From the NCBI GenBank assembly GCA_946002345.1, contig CAMFZA010000059.1, forward strand, positions 1 through 8,912: 8,912 nt of DNA, read 5' to 3'. Below, in pieces: positions 1-7,362 of the stretch; position 1 is the stretch's first letter, and the number at the start of each line of letters is the position of its first letter. A model generated the notes under the pieces. The model did no database searches. It was not told the origin of the DNA and saw nothing but the letters and a program-made list of their open reading frames with translations. A program made the translations under genes and the position numbers. The DNA comes from an uncultured Phascolarctobacterium sp. Lineage in GTDB: Bacteria; Bacillota; Negativicutes; Acidaminococcales; Acidaminococcaceae.

Positions 1-1149
1 GCGAGCGGAGAAATCAGTAGGCAGCGCAATAGCCTCGTCCAAAGCGTTGGTATGCAGGGATTGGGTGTGGCCCAAGGCTGCAGACATAGCTTCCATACAG
101 GTTCTGGAAATATTGTTAAACGGATCCTGCTCTGTCAGGGACCAGCCAGAGGTTTGGCTATGAGTGCGCAGCGCCATGGATTTCGGATTCTTAGCACCAA
201 AGCTCTTCAGGATCTTAGCCCAGAGCACGCGAGCCGCACGCATCTTGGCCACTTCCATGAAGTAGTTTTTGCCCATATCCCAGAAGAAGGACAAGCGTTT
301 CGCGAAGGCATCCACCGGCAGGCCGGCAGCTTCACCGGTACGGATATATTCCATACCATCTGCCAGAGTATAGCCCAGCTCTAGGTCGCAGGTAGCGCCG
401 CATTCCTGAATATGATAGCCGGAAATAGAAATGCTGTTGAACTTAGGCATGTATTTGGTGGTATATTCAAAAATATCGCCGATAATACGCATGGACATAG
501 CCGGCGGATAAATATAGGTATTACGCACCATGAATTCCTTCAGGATATCGTTTTGAATGGTGCCCGCCATAATGGATTTATCAACGCCCTGCTCCTCGCC
601 GGAAACGATGAAGAAGGCCAAAATGGGCAGAACAGCGCCGTTCATGGTCATGGATACGGACATTTGGTCCAGGGGAATGCCGCTGAACAGAATATTCATA
701 TCCAGCATGGAGCATACGGATACGCCTGCTTTACCAACGTCGCCTACAACGCGGGGGTTATCAGCATCATAGCCGCGGTGAGTGGGCAGGTCGAAGGCGA
801 TGGACAAGCCCTTTTGACCAGCGGCCAGATTGCGGCGGTAAAAAGCGTTGGATTCCTCTGCAGTGGAGAAGCCTGCATATTGACGTACAGTCCAGGGACG
901 GAAAACATACATGGTGGAATAGGGGCCACGCAGGAACGGAGGAATACCGCTCATGAAGTCCAAATGGTTGCATTTGGCATAGATATCCTTGGTATACAGC
1001 GGCTCTTTAGGAATACGCTCCAAGGTTGTATCGTAAAGGGCATCATAATTTTCGCCCATTTTCGCTTCCAGGTTTTTCTTCCATTCTTCATAAGAGCAGG
1101 ACGGATGATCCGGAACAGATACTTTAGTGAAATCAGGATTAATGCTCAT
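1..1149 (-). CDS. mutB: methylmalonyl-CoA mutase large (catalytic) subunit, 3' end missing
   Basis: This is the adenosylcobalamin-dependent catalytic subunit that interconverts (R)-methylmalonyl-CoA and succinyl-CoA in the cytoplasm. The first 383 codons are present and the frame is open at the window edge; the family usually has about 700 residues or more. What is visible is the N-terminal region and most of the TIM barrel. It includes [13 protein letters not shown] (84-96), [15 protein letters not shown] (119-133), [10 protein letters not shown] (207-216), SISGYH (241-246) and [12 protein letters not shown] (328-339). Residues matching Tyr89, Arg207 and His244 of the Propionibacterium shermanii enzyme are retained here as Y91, R209 and H246. 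The C-terminal B12-binding domain with DxHxxG should lie beyond the window. The ATG at 1147-1149 overlaps the mutA stop (TAATG), which indicates translational coupling. Family assignment is very secure. Confidence 0.97.
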   Translation of the reverse strand, partial: MSINPDFTKVSVPDHPSCSYEEWKKNLEAKMGENYDALYDTTLERIPKEPLYTKDIYAKCNHLDFMSGIPPFLRGPYSTMYVFRPWTVRQYAGFSTAEESNAFYRRNLAAGQKGLSIAFDLPTHRGYDADNPRVVGDVGKAGVSVCSMLDMNILFSGIPLDQMSVSMTMNGAVLPILAFFIVSGEEQGVDKSIMAGTIQNDILKEFMVRNTYIYPPAMSMRIIGDIFEYTTKYMPKFNSISISGYHIQECGATCDLELGYTLADGMEYIRTGEAAGLPVDAFAKRLSFFWDMGKNYFMEVAKMRAARVLWAKILKSFGAKNPKSMALRTHSQTSGWSLTEQDPFNNISRTCMEAMSAALGHTQSLHTNALDEAIALPTDFSAR

Positions 1150-3389
1150 TATTCAATCATCCCCTTCTTCTGTTGCAGTTTCTTCAAGGTTGCAAAGCAA
1201 TTAGCTTTGACACTGATAAAATCGTCAACACCGGCAGCTAGATAAATAGCCTCCAAATCCTTAGGTGCTGCACCTGCCAGGAACAGAGTCATATTGGGGT
1301 TAGCAGCCTTCAGCATGGGAGCCAGCGCCGGAACATCCTCCGGATAGGTCTTGTCAGTGGAGCAAATTACAGCCACATCGTAAGGAGTACCCTTATCGTC
1401 AATGCCAGCCTTCAAGGCAGCTACACATTTCTCATAGCGGGAACCGGGCTTGCCCTCGTCATCTTGGAAGCCATTGTTCAGATGTACATTGAACTCGCCA
1501 ACCTGCAGGAAGCTGGTGGAGAAGTCGGCACGGGCCTTGTGTTGAGGAATGGGGCCCATGTTAGCCAAAAATACTTCCACATTCTTACCGGTTTCTTTCA
1601 TATAACGTTCCGTATCAAAACGCAGGGCTTCATAACGTTCAGTCCAATGATGAGCGGTGATGGGTGTGATAGTCTCGATTTCTTCAGCCTTGCAGCCTGC
1701 TGCTGCAACCTGACCTAAAGTTGCGCCATTGCTAAAGGCTTCGATGGCTGCTTGTACGCTAGCCACGTCAGCCAGCTTGCCGGCCACGAAATTAGTATCG
1801 ATATCAGCTACATAAGCTGCCACTGCAGCTGCACGCTGCTTCTTCAGGGCTTCGCTATCCTCTGCCCGACGCTCCAAGGGTTCTTCGGTCATATTGGGGT
1901 ACATGTTAACGCCAACAGCACGATCCTTGCGCAGCTCCAAAGCCTTGAAGCGTTCGTCCAAGGTTTTGGCGATTTGCTCTTGGGGATAGCCAGCTTGCAA
2001 CGCCTTAACCATACCGCCCATGCCCTCGATTTTTTGGAACTCAGCCCAAATCTTCTCCACGATTTGCTTGGTCAGGGATTCCACTGCCCAAGAGCCACCG
2101 GCCGGGTCAATGGGGCACAGCATGCCAAATTCCTCCTGCAACATAACGTGCAAGTTACGGGCAATACGACGGGAGAATACATCGCCCTTACGAATCAGCT
2201 CGTCAAAGGGAGGATTCTCATAGGTATTAACGCCACCTACAACACCGGAGAAGGTTTGGGTGCAGTTACGCAGCATATTTACATAGGGATCGATCACAGT
2301 TTTGGTGAAGCGGGAGCTGCGACCGTGTACCATAATGGAGCGGTCAGCCTCCTCAGCGCCAAAGGCTTCCATAATGGCTGCCCATACCTGACGCATAGCA
2401 CGCAGCTTAGCAATTTCCATAAATAAGTTTGCACCTTGGTTAAAGGCAAAAAACAGGGAAGCAGCAATATCCTTGAGGGAAATACCGCGTTTTTGCATCT
2501 CACGAATATACTCTACAGCGCTAGCAAAGGTGTAAGCGACCTCCTGTACTGCATTAGCGCCACCATCGGTGAAGCAATCGCTGCGCACATAAACAGGGCG
2601 AATTAAGGGAGCATGCTCACGAGTGTACTTAATGGTCTCTGCCATTTCATCAAAGAGAGCATTTAAGGAAGTGCTGGATTTGCCATTAACAATCAGCTCT
2701 CCCAGAGGATCGGCGCCAATAACGCCCTTCACACCCTGTAAATCCTTGCCTGCGCCCTTCAGGGCAGCCTCGGTCAATGCAATAATACCCTTAGCGCCGG
2801 CACCAGTGTAAATCATCAACGGATATTTATCCAGCTTCAGACCATTTAAGAGCACGCTCATATCCTCAACAGTGGTCACATTCACGCCCACATCACCGAT
2901 TTTTTCAGCGTCCTTAGCATCAATACCGTTCATGGTAGCAGTATCCAGCTTAATATGGTAAACGGTGGAGCCCTTAGCGATTTCCTCCTTCAGCAGCTCG
3001 TTATTCTCAGCGGGCAGGGTTTCATCGCAGGCTTGGGCAATGCCCCAGGGTTCGTGTACATAGCCATTCAAGGTAGCGCCACGCAAATAGTCGCCCATGC
3101 CGGGATAATCGTCGGTGGGCAATATAGAATCGGTCTCCTTCAGACGATAAATGGGGTCAAAGGTAATGTCCTCATAGTTTTTCGTATACATAACCTTGTC
3201 GAAGGGAGCGCCTTTGAGCAGAGCATTGCAAGCCTCCACCCATTCATCCCAGCTAGGTTCAGTAAATTCATCCAAAGTAACCTCAGGGAATTCGGTTACG
3301 TTTTCTGATTTACGCAACATAGCTTCCAGCTCTTGGTCCGTCATCGGCTTTTCGCCTTCAACAGCAGCTATTTTTTGTTCATCAGCCAT
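1149..3389 (-). CDS. mutA: methylmalonyl-CoA mutase small (non-catalytic) subunit
   Basis: This 746-residue protein is the structural partner of the catalytic mutase subunit in the bacterial heterodimer. Residues about 45-560 resemble the TIM-barrel part of the family, for example [25 protein letters not shown] segments, [24 protein letters not shown] and [14 protein letters not shown]. The last 130 or so residues form a B12-domain-like fold. That domain lacks the DxHxxG cobalamin ligand motif; the equivalent stretch reads [17 protein letters not shown]. This is as expected for the small subunit and separates it from MutB. It is longer than the classic propionibacterial subunit of about 640 residues, partly through an acidic N-terminal extension. 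The ATG at 3387-3389 follows a strong AAGGAGGA site at 3397-3404. The gene ends with TAATG coupled to mutB, and lies downstream of the MsrA-like gene and the B12 riboswitch leader. Confidence 0.95.
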   Translation of the reverse strand: MADEQKIAAVEGEKPMTDQELEAMLRKSENVTEFPEVTLDEFTEPSWDEWVEACNALLKGAPFDKVMYTKNYEDITFDPIYRLKETDSILPTDDYPGMGDYLRGATLNGYVHEPWGIAQACDETLPAENNELLKEEIAKGSTVYHIKLDTATMNGIDAKDAEKIGDVGVNVTTVEDMSVLLNGLKLDKYPLMIYTGAGAKGIIALTEAALKGAGKDLQGVKGVIGADPLGELIVNGKSSTSLNALFDEMAETIKYTREHAPLIRPVYVRSDCFTDGGANAVQEVAYTFASAVEYIREMQKRGISLKDIAASLFFAFNQGANLFMEIAKLRAMRQVWAAIMEAFGAEEADRSIMVHGRSSRFTKTVIDPYVNMLRNCTQTFSGVVGGVNTYENPPFDELIRKGDVFSRRIARNLHVMLQEEFGMLCPIDPAGGSWAVESLTKQIVEKIWAEFQKIEGMGGMVKALQAGYPQEQIAKTLDERFKALELRKDRAVGVNMYPNMTEEPLERRAEDSEALKKQRAAAVAAYVADIDTNFVAGKLADVASVQAAIEAFSNGATLGQVAAAGCKAEEIETITPITAHHWTERYEALRFDTERYMKETGKNVEVFLANMGPIPQHKARADFSTSFLQVGEFNVHLNNGFQDDEGKPGSRYEKCVAALKAGIDDKGTPYDVAVICSTDKTYPEDVPALAPMLKAANPNMTLFLAGAAPKDLEAIYLAAGVDDFISVKANCFATLKKLQQKKGMIE

Positions 3390-3604
3390 CTAAAAATCCT
3401 CCTTTAGCTAAATTAATTCTTGTCAAATCGCCTAACGGCATCGTAAATAAAGGACTATCACCCCCAATGATTAGGGTAGCGCCTCCTACCTTAGCTGCTC
3501 TCACCCAGCCTTTACAAGGCAGAACACGCTCCATTAAGAAGACTTTAAGTAAAGCATTTATATACACGGATACGGTTGTCCATACCGTATATAGCAATTT
3601 AGGG
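3390..3604. other. 215-bp gap inside the mut operon, with an inverted repeat
   Basis: This gap separates the MsrA-like gene from mutA, which is long for genes in one operon. It holds the mutA ribosome site (3397-3404) and a 7-bp inverted repeat, ATACGGT/ACCGTAT (3570-3576 and 3584-3590). Outer TATATA blocks at 3559-3564 and 3588-3593 flank the repeat. No U-tract follows on the minus strand, so this is not an intrinsic terminator. I see no convincing internal promoter. A minus-strand open frame crosses the gap, but it overlaps both neighbours and resembles no family I know. Confidence 0.5.
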
Positions 3605-4027
3605 CTACGCCAGATAATGGTATTCATGTAATCTACCAAAGCGTAGCTGTAGGGGACGGATTTCCGTATGGGCGGTAATTGAATCATTGACGATCAGATT
3701 ACCTAGGGCTGCACCGGGTTCATGCCCACGACTCTGCAAAAAGCGAGCATAGTAATCCAGCTGGGGCACATCCTCATTGGAGGTGTAGAACACTGCAGAT
3801 TGCTGCAAGGGCAGCTCATCCTTGGCAAAGGGGTCCACAACGGCAAAATAGGCCTCTAAAATGCCACAAATATCCTGTTTTTTCGGATTATACTCAATTT
3901 CTACACCGTACAACTCCTCGCCATTTTGGGCAACAGCATGCACAGGTATGGTACCGATGACACCCTTCAGATTCTGAAGGGCATCTTTTAAGGAATAGGC
4001 TTCTCCGGCTAAATAGAGCTTTTTCAT
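3605..4027 (-). CDS. MsrA-like protein lacking the catalytic cysteine
   Basis: This 140-residue protein looks like a remnant or repurposed relative of peptide methionine sulfoxide reductase A. The fold signature aligns: LYLAGEAYSLKDALQNLKGVIG (4-25) to the MsrA GGCFWG...LPGV region, YGVEIEYNPKK (40-50) to GHAEVVQVTYDP, ILEAYFAVVDP (56-66) to LLDLFFEIHDP, QQSAVFY (75-81) to YRSAIFY, and the end LHEYHYLA to AEDYHQDYL. The nucleophilic cysteine of GCFWG is replaced (GEAYS). The only cysteine is C54, so methionine sulfoxide reduction by the usual mechanism is unlikely. The glutamate of the GHxE motif appears kept as E43. I chose the ATG at 4025-4027 because GGAGG (4035-4039) precedes it at 8-nt spacing; an in-frame GTG at 4042 overlaps that site. 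It is the first gene after the riboswitch leader. Its function is unknown. Confidence 0.75.
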   Translation of the reverse strand: MKKLYLAGEAYSLKDALQNLKGVIGTIPVHAVAQNGEELYGVEIEYNPKKQDICGILEAYFAVVDPFAKDELPLQQSAVFYTSNEDVPQLDYYARFLQSRGHEPGAALGNLIVNDSITAHTEIRPLQLRFGRLHEYHYLA

Positions 4028-4053
4028 AGGCTTAACCTCCACTAAAATTTACT

Positions 4054-4092
4054 TATAAATAGAAAACAGCCACCACGATTATGTGATGGCTG
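4054..4092 (-). terminator. intrinsic terminator at the end of the leader, before the MsrA-like gene
   Basis: On the minus-strand RNA, CAGCCAUCAC (4092-4083) pairs with GUGGUGGCUG (4076-4067). This gives ten base pairs including one U-G wobble, with a 6-nt loop, followed by UUUUCUAUUU (4066-4057). It sits about 15 nt upstream of the Shine-Dalgarno of the MsrA-like gene. It therefore looks like a conditional terminator (attenuator), since no gene ends in front of it. Its 5' arm can also pair with an upstream segment; see the attenuator entry. Confidence 0.8.
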
Positions 4093-4195
4093 GAATTTTC
4101 GGTGCCACAGTGCACCCCTACACTGTAGCATCAGGTTGGAGAAAGGGAAATGTTGCAAAACTAACTAAAGGAAAATTTGAGAATGGGATTTGAAG

Positions 4196-4282
4196 CACAG
4201 CTTGTCCAGGGCTGTGAACAAGAAAATATGGAGCATCGATGGCTTGGACCCTTCTCCTAAGGTCGCAGCCATCACGCAGCCC
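4196..4282 (-). promoter_or_regulatory. putative antiterminator / anti-antiterminator segment of the leader RNA
   Basis: Minus-strand segment GUGAUGGCUG (4275-4266) is an exact ten-base complement of the terminator's 5' arm (4092-4083). Pairing the two would abolish the terminator. The same segment can instead fold locally: GAUGGCU (4273-4267) pairs with AGCCAUC (4244-4238), with an inner GACC/GGUC stem (4264-4261 with 4250-4247). A wider stem GGGCUG/CAGCCC (4282-4277 with 4214-4209) would close this domain. It competes with a CACAGC/GCUGUG hairpin (4216-4196). Mutually exclusive folds of this kind are typical of a riboswitch or attenuator expression platform. The pairings are read from sequence; their use is inference. 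Confidence 0.6.
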
Positions 4283-4289
4283 TAAGAGC

Positions 4290-4357
4290 ATAGAAACAGA
4301 AAACCGTTCTTTAACCATCCTCTTATCCCTCTAGGGGCAGGATTATTAAAAAACGGT
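4290..4357 (-). terminator. candidate riboswitch-linked intrinsic terminator
   Basis: On the minus-strand RNA, ACCGUUUUUUAA (4357-4346) pairs with UUAAAGAACGGU (4314-4303) over 12 pairs with one wobble. The enclosed sequence continues the stem with AUCCU/AGGAU and CCC/GGG around a UAGA loop. UUUCUGUUUCU follows. The hairpin lies about 80 nt downstream of the aptamer, a reasonable place for its expression platform. The stem is AU-rich and the U-tract is interrupted, so its strength is uncertain. Confidence 0.5.
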
Positions 4358-4439
4358 GAAATATCATAATCAACACGGCATAATATGCCGAGCTTACGAC
4401 ATCTCTCCCCGTCTCTCGCAGGTCTGGCGACGATGTATC

Positions 4440-4587
4440 TTACAGGCAGTTCTTCTGACTTCGCTTCTTCATTTGTTTCACCTTCCCAGAGTCAATCCAG
4501 TGGCATAATTGAAACAAACTCCACGTTACAGCGGCGGGACCGTGTCGGATTTACACCAACTTCTCTATTGAGCTTGCGCACCTGTAA
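4440..4587 (-). ncRNA. cobalamin riboswitch aptamer
   Basis: Read on the minus strand, this shows the conserved cobalamin riboswitch elements. UUACAGG (4587-4581) and CCUGUAA (4446-4440) form P1. GGUGUAAAUCCGA followed by CACGGUCCCGCCGCUGU (together 4557-4528) is the conserved core. GCCACUGG and GGGAAGGUGAAAC come next. AGUCAGAAGAACUGCC (4460-4445) is the B12 box. The downstream RNA has a stem with ACAUC/GAUGU ends and a perfect CGGCAU/AUGCCG hairpin (4376-4390) before the first candidate terminator. All downstream genes on this strand belong to a B12-dependent mutase operon. Most cobalamin riboswitches turn genes off when B12 is abundant; the direction of control here cannot be read from sequence alone. 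Confidence 0.93.
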
Positions 4588-4611
4588 TCCAATATTGACT
4601 TGTTATGCTTA

Positions 4612-4640
4612 ATTATACTCATTCCTATTAGCTTTGTCAA
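4612..4640 (-). promoter_or_regulatory. consensus sigma-A promoter for the riboswitch/mut operon
   Basis: The minus strand carries TTGACA (4640-4635), 17 bp, then TATAAT (4617-4612). Both hexamers match the consensus perfectly and the spacing is ideal. Transcription should start near 4605, about 18 nt before the aptamer P1 stem. A fully consensus promoter fits an operon whose control happens after initiation, in the leader RNA. Confidence 0.88.
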
Positions 4641-4775
4641 GCTATTTCTTGAAAAAAATACAATTAGATTTCTACCCTTTTCTCAAGGGCCTAGATTAGT
4701 ATTTACATTCTCAAAGGTATTCCTCTATCCATATTTTACTCTTAATCGGATTTAATTTTATTTATTAGTCAACTC

Positions 4776-4805
4776 TTGTGTGAACAGATTATCATATGTT
4801 ATAAT
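4776..4805 (+). promoter_or_regulatory. probable promoter of the M14-family hydrolase gene
   Basis: TATAAT at 4800-4805 is preceded by TTGTGT at 4776-4781 with 18-bp spacing. The start of transcription would be near 4812, about 43 nt before the ATG at 4855, leaving room for the AGGAG ribosome site at 4843-4847. It is divergent from the mut leader promoter; about 135 bp lie between the two -35 elements. Confidence 0.55.
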
Positions 4806-4854
4806 AATGGTCAAGCACAAGAATTTGTTATTATATCACGTTAGGAGTGAAATC

Positions 4855-5829
4855 ATGTCCGACACCTTAAATATTTGTGGTTTAACGGTGGAGCGTGGCC
4901 AGAAGCTGCGCACCTTTTTGCCCGTACCCGATACCAATGTCAAAATTCCCCTGACCATTATCAATGGCTGCGAGAATGGCCCCACCCTGCTTATCACTGC
5001 CGGCATTCACGGCGGCGAATACCCCGGCATTGCCGCCGCTATGGAGCTGGGAAGGGATATTGAGCCTACCGATGTGAATGGCATTTTAATTATGATGCAT
5101 CCTGTGAATATACAAGGCTTTTGGGCCCGGAGGGAAATGATCGTGCCCGAGGATGGCAAAAATTTAAATCGTGTTTTCCCCGGTGACCCCTGTGGCACTC
5201 TGGCCGATAAAACAGCCTACTTAATCAGCAGTAATTTCTTCCCCATTGCCGATTTTTATGTGGACATGCACAGCGGTGATATTCACGAAAGCCTGCATCC
5301 CTATGTTTATTACCCCGGCCAGCCCACGCCCGAGGTGGAGCGCAAGTCCCGCGCTGTGGCCCGCGTGCTGGATATGGAATACATGGTGCGCTCCTTAGCT
5401 ACCGGTGGTGCCTATAATTACGCCGCGAGCACTGGCCTGCCCTCCATCCTCATTGAACGGGGCGGCGCAGGGCTGTGCCTTCATGAGGATATTGAAGCCT
5501 ATAAGGATGATGTACGTAATATTCTGCGCAAGCTCAAGATGTTCTCCCTCCCTGTAAAGCCACGCCACCATTCACCCCGAGAAGTAGAAAACCTGATTTA
5601 TCTGGAAGCCCTGGAAACAGGCTGCTGGCTCCATCACATCCACAGTGGCGATTTTGTGGAGGAAGGACAGGTTCTGGGCCGCATCACCGATGTTTTTGGC
5701 AACACCATCACCACCTATTACGCTGAGCAAACCGGCGTAATCCTTTATGTTTGCCCTGCCCTGTCCTCACCCAAGGGAACGATTCTCGTTGCCTATGGCA
5801 CCATTAAGGAGCTGGAGGAGGATTTTTAA
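4855..5829 (+). CDS. M14-type zinc hydrolase, succinylglutamate desuccinylase/aspartoacylase family
   Basis: This 324-residue cytoplasmic protein has no signal peptide or membrane segment. It shows the metal site of the AstE/AspA branch of M14 carboxypeptidase-like enzymes: GIHGGEYPG gives H52 and E55, and DMHSGD gives H139 as the third zinc ligand. NLNRVFPG (103-110) is the characteristic substrate-side motif, and E201 in LIERGG is the likely catalytic glutamate. The C-terminal part (about 245-324, with HHIHSGDFVEEGQVLGRITD) is a beta-rich biotinyl/lipoyl-like domain common in this group. Members cleave N-acyl amino acids or related amides; the substrate here is unknown. I chose the ATG at 4855 because AGGAG (4843-4847) precedes it, rather than an upstream in-frame ATG at 4780 that overlaps the promoter. 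A terminator follows 23 nt after the stop. Confidence 0.88.
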   Translation: MSDTLNICGLTVERGQKLRTFLPVPDTNVKIPLTIINGCENGPTLLITAGIHGGEYPGIAAAMELGRDIEPTDVNGILIMMHPVNIQGFWARREMIVPEDGKNLNRVFPGDPCGTLADKTAYLISSNFFPIADFYVDMHSGDIHESLHPYVYYPGQPTPEVERKSRAVARVLDMEYMVRSLATGGAYNYAASTGLPSILIERGGAGLCLHEDIEAYKDDVRNILRKLKMFSLPVKPRHHSPREVENLIYLEALETGCWLHHIHSGDFVEEGQVLGRITDVFGNTITTYYAEQTGVILYVCPALSSPKGTILVAYGTIKELEEDF

Positions 5830-5845
5830 AACCATTTGCATATGC

Positions 5846-5897
5846 AAAAAAACTCCGCAGAAGATGCATCCTAAGCCTATGCGGAGCTTTTGTTTTT
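5846..5897. terminator. bidirectional intrinsic terminator between convergent genes
   Basis: CTCCGCA (5853-5859) and TGCGGAG (5880-5886) form a 7-bp GC-rich stem. On the plus strand CTTTTGTTTTT follows. On the minus strand the A-run at 5846-5852 supplies seven Us. It can therefore end the hydrolase transcript on + and the transporter transcript on -. The latter end lies about 165 nt past the transporter stop. A 14-nt palindrome, TTTGCATATGCAAA (5835-5848), abuts it. Confidence 0.85.
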
Positions 5898-6051
5898 CTC
5901 ATATGCTGCTCTGTCCCCTAAGCAGCGGTCTTAAAAAAACTGTTAGTGTCTAAAGTGTTGAAAATGCTAAGATTTGTCTATCAAAAAATTTACAAGGAGG
6001 GATTGCTTTATCAGCTTTTATCTAAAAGCCACATACTACAAGAGCTTTATG
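5898..6051. other. non-coding stretch, 3' untranslated region of the transporter transcript
   Basis: No gene is supported here. The stretch has a 6-bp hairpin GCTGCT/AGCAGC (5905-5926) and a perfect GCTTTTA/TAAAAGC repeat (6014-6029), neither with a U-tract. A plus-strand AAGGAGG at 5993-5999 looks like a ribosome site, but no plausible coding frame follows it. Confidence 0.5.
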
Positions 6052-7347
6052 TTAAGCTGCAGCCCCGGCTGCAGCGGGAAAGAAAGGCCATACCATGGGT
6101 ATAACCACGATGGATACTACTAGGCAAACTGCTACCAGACCAGTGCCACACTTTACATAATCCATAAATTTGTACTTACCAGGTCCCAGTACCAAAGTGT
6201 TAGGCGGTGTACCAACAGGAGAAGCAAAGGCGCAGCTGGAAGCAATCAAAATTGCCATCAAAACAGCCTTAGGAGAAGCACCCATTTGGCTGGACAGGGC
6301 GATGCCTACCGGGCACAGCAGGGCTTTGGAAGCGGTGTTAGACATGAATTGGGTCAGCACTACAGCTAGGCAGAACAGTACAGCCGTTACTATATCAGGA
6401 GAAGGGTCGCCGCCCATCATCTTGACAGTGGCTTCGGCAATCAATTTGCCTGCACCGCTAGAATTCATGGCATTAGCCACAGGAATCATACCTGCGAACA
6501 GGAAGATGGTAATCCAGTCGATGGAGTTATAAGCCTGCTTTTCGGTAATGCAGCCTGTCAAAACACACAGTACTGCTCCCACAACAGCGGCCAGCTCCAA
6601 GGGTACCAGGCTAGTTGCCATACACAGGATAACGCCTGTCATAATCAAACCACAGATCAGCTGCTTTCTGGGGCTGTTAGAGGTAGCCTCGATTTCCTGC
6701 TCCACCTCGGCCTCGCTACCCAGCTCAACCACTTCATCAGGCAGGAAATACTTGCCCACGAACATCATGTAAATAATGCCTGCGATGGTAATAGGAATGC
6801 CGATATAGGCATATTCGAAAAAGCCAAACTGCAAATCCTCCATACCAGCGGCCTTTAAAGCCACATTGGCCAAGATATTAGGCGGAGTACCGATCAAGGT
6901 AATGGTTCCGCCCAAGCCTGCAGCAAAGGCCAGGGGCATCAGCTCACGGGATTTGGAAATATTAGCGTTGGCGCAAATGCCCAGTACCACAGGAATTAAG
7001 CAAGCGGTGGTGCCGGTATTGGAGAGGAAGGCAGACATCACAGCGGCAATGATCATAATGCCGAACATGAGGCTGTTTTCACCCTTACCAAAAAGCTTAA
7101 CTACAGTACCACCAATTCTTTGGGCCAGACCTGTGTAAAACATGGCTGCACCCACTACAAACATACCACCGAACAGTACTACGGTGGAATCGGCCAGTCC
7201 CAAGAAGATTTGGTTTTCCGGAACCAGCCCTAAAGCACTACAAGCTACTGCAGCCAATACAGCGGTCATTGCCAAAGGAATCATCTCTGTTACAAAAAGC
7301 AGGGCCACAACAGCTAATAGCAGCAAGCATTTTATTGCTGGACTCAT
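6052..7347 (-). CDS. SLC13/DASS-family dicarboxylate transporter
   Basis: This 431-residue inner-membrane permease is strongly hydrophobic throughout, with about 11 membrane segments. It has the internal two-fold repeat of the divalent anion:Na+ symporter fold. Each half carries an SNT motif (109-111 and 336-338, the latter SNTASKAL) and a GTPPN motif (153-157 and 379-383). In characterised relatives such as VcINDY these loops bind Na+ and the carboxylates. A charged cytoplasmic linker (about 203-228) joins the halves. The likely substrate is a C4-dicarboxylate such as succinate, which would suit a mutase-based propionate pathway; this is inference. The ATG at 7345-7347 follows GGAGG at 7354-7358 with 6-nt spacing. 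The gene starts 15 nt after the stop of a 69-residue ORF, so the two are probably one transcript. Confidence 0.9.
   Translation of the reverse strand: MSPAIKCLLLLAVVALLFVTEMIPLAMTAVLAAVACSALGLVPENQIFLGLADSTVVLFGGMFVVGAAMFYTGLAQRIGGTVVKLFGKGENSLMFGIMIIAAVMSAFLSNTGTTACLIPVVLGICANANISKSRELMPLAFAAGLGGTITLIGTPPNILANVALKAAGMEDLQFGFFEYAYIGIPITIAGIIYMMFVGKYFLPDEVVELGSEAEVEQEIEATSNSPRKQLICGLIMTGVILCMATSLVPLELAAVVGAVLCVLTGCITEKQAYNSIDWITIFLFAGMIPVANAMNSSGAGKLIAEATVKMMGGDPSPDIVTAVLFCLAVVLTQFMSNTASKALLCPVGIALSSQMGASPKAVLMAILIASSCAFASPVGTPPNTLVLGPGKYKFMDYVKCGTGLVAVCLVVSIVVIPMVWPFFPAAAGAAA
6056..6075 (-). repeat. GC-rich inverted repeat in the last codons of the transporter gene
   Basis: GCTGCAGCC (6056-6064) and GGCTGCAGC (6067-6075) are perfect inverted arms separated by two bases. 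They span the codons for the alanine-rich tail and reach to within 1 nt of the stop codon. In RNA this gives a stable 8-bp hairpin with a 4-nt loop. No U-tract follows, so it is more likely an mRNA 3'-stability element or a by-product of Ala codons than a terminator. Confidence 0.6.
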
Positions 7348-7362
7348 ATTATACCTCCATTC

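Noticed and set aside
412..1245. Long plus-strand open frame (277 codons) antisense to mutB and the end of mutA, plus another at 1752-2426 inside mutA
   Set aside because: They lie opposite securely identified mut genes, have no ribosome sites, and the translations resemble no protein family. They are reverse-strand by-products of codon bias.
3382..3687. Minus-strand 101-codon frame spanning the gap between the MsrA-like gene and mutA
   Set aside because: It overlaps the 3' end of the MsrA-like gene and runs through the mutA ribosome site into mutA. It has no own ribosome site and no recognisable domain.
4118..4318. Minus-strand 66-codon frame (MVKERFSVSM...) in the leader, considered as a leader peptide
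   Set aside because: A GAGGG lies about 8 nt upstream, but the frame starts inside one structured hairpin and crosses the paired antiterminator segments. It has no run of a regulatory amino acid, so it is more likely a chance frame in structured RNA.
5964..6104. Plus-strand 46-codon frame (MLRFVYQKIYKEG...) and the AAGGAGG at 5993-5999
   Set aside because: The ATG has no ribosome site, the AAGGAGG is inside the frame and followed only by TTG, and the frame runs antisense into the transporter gene.
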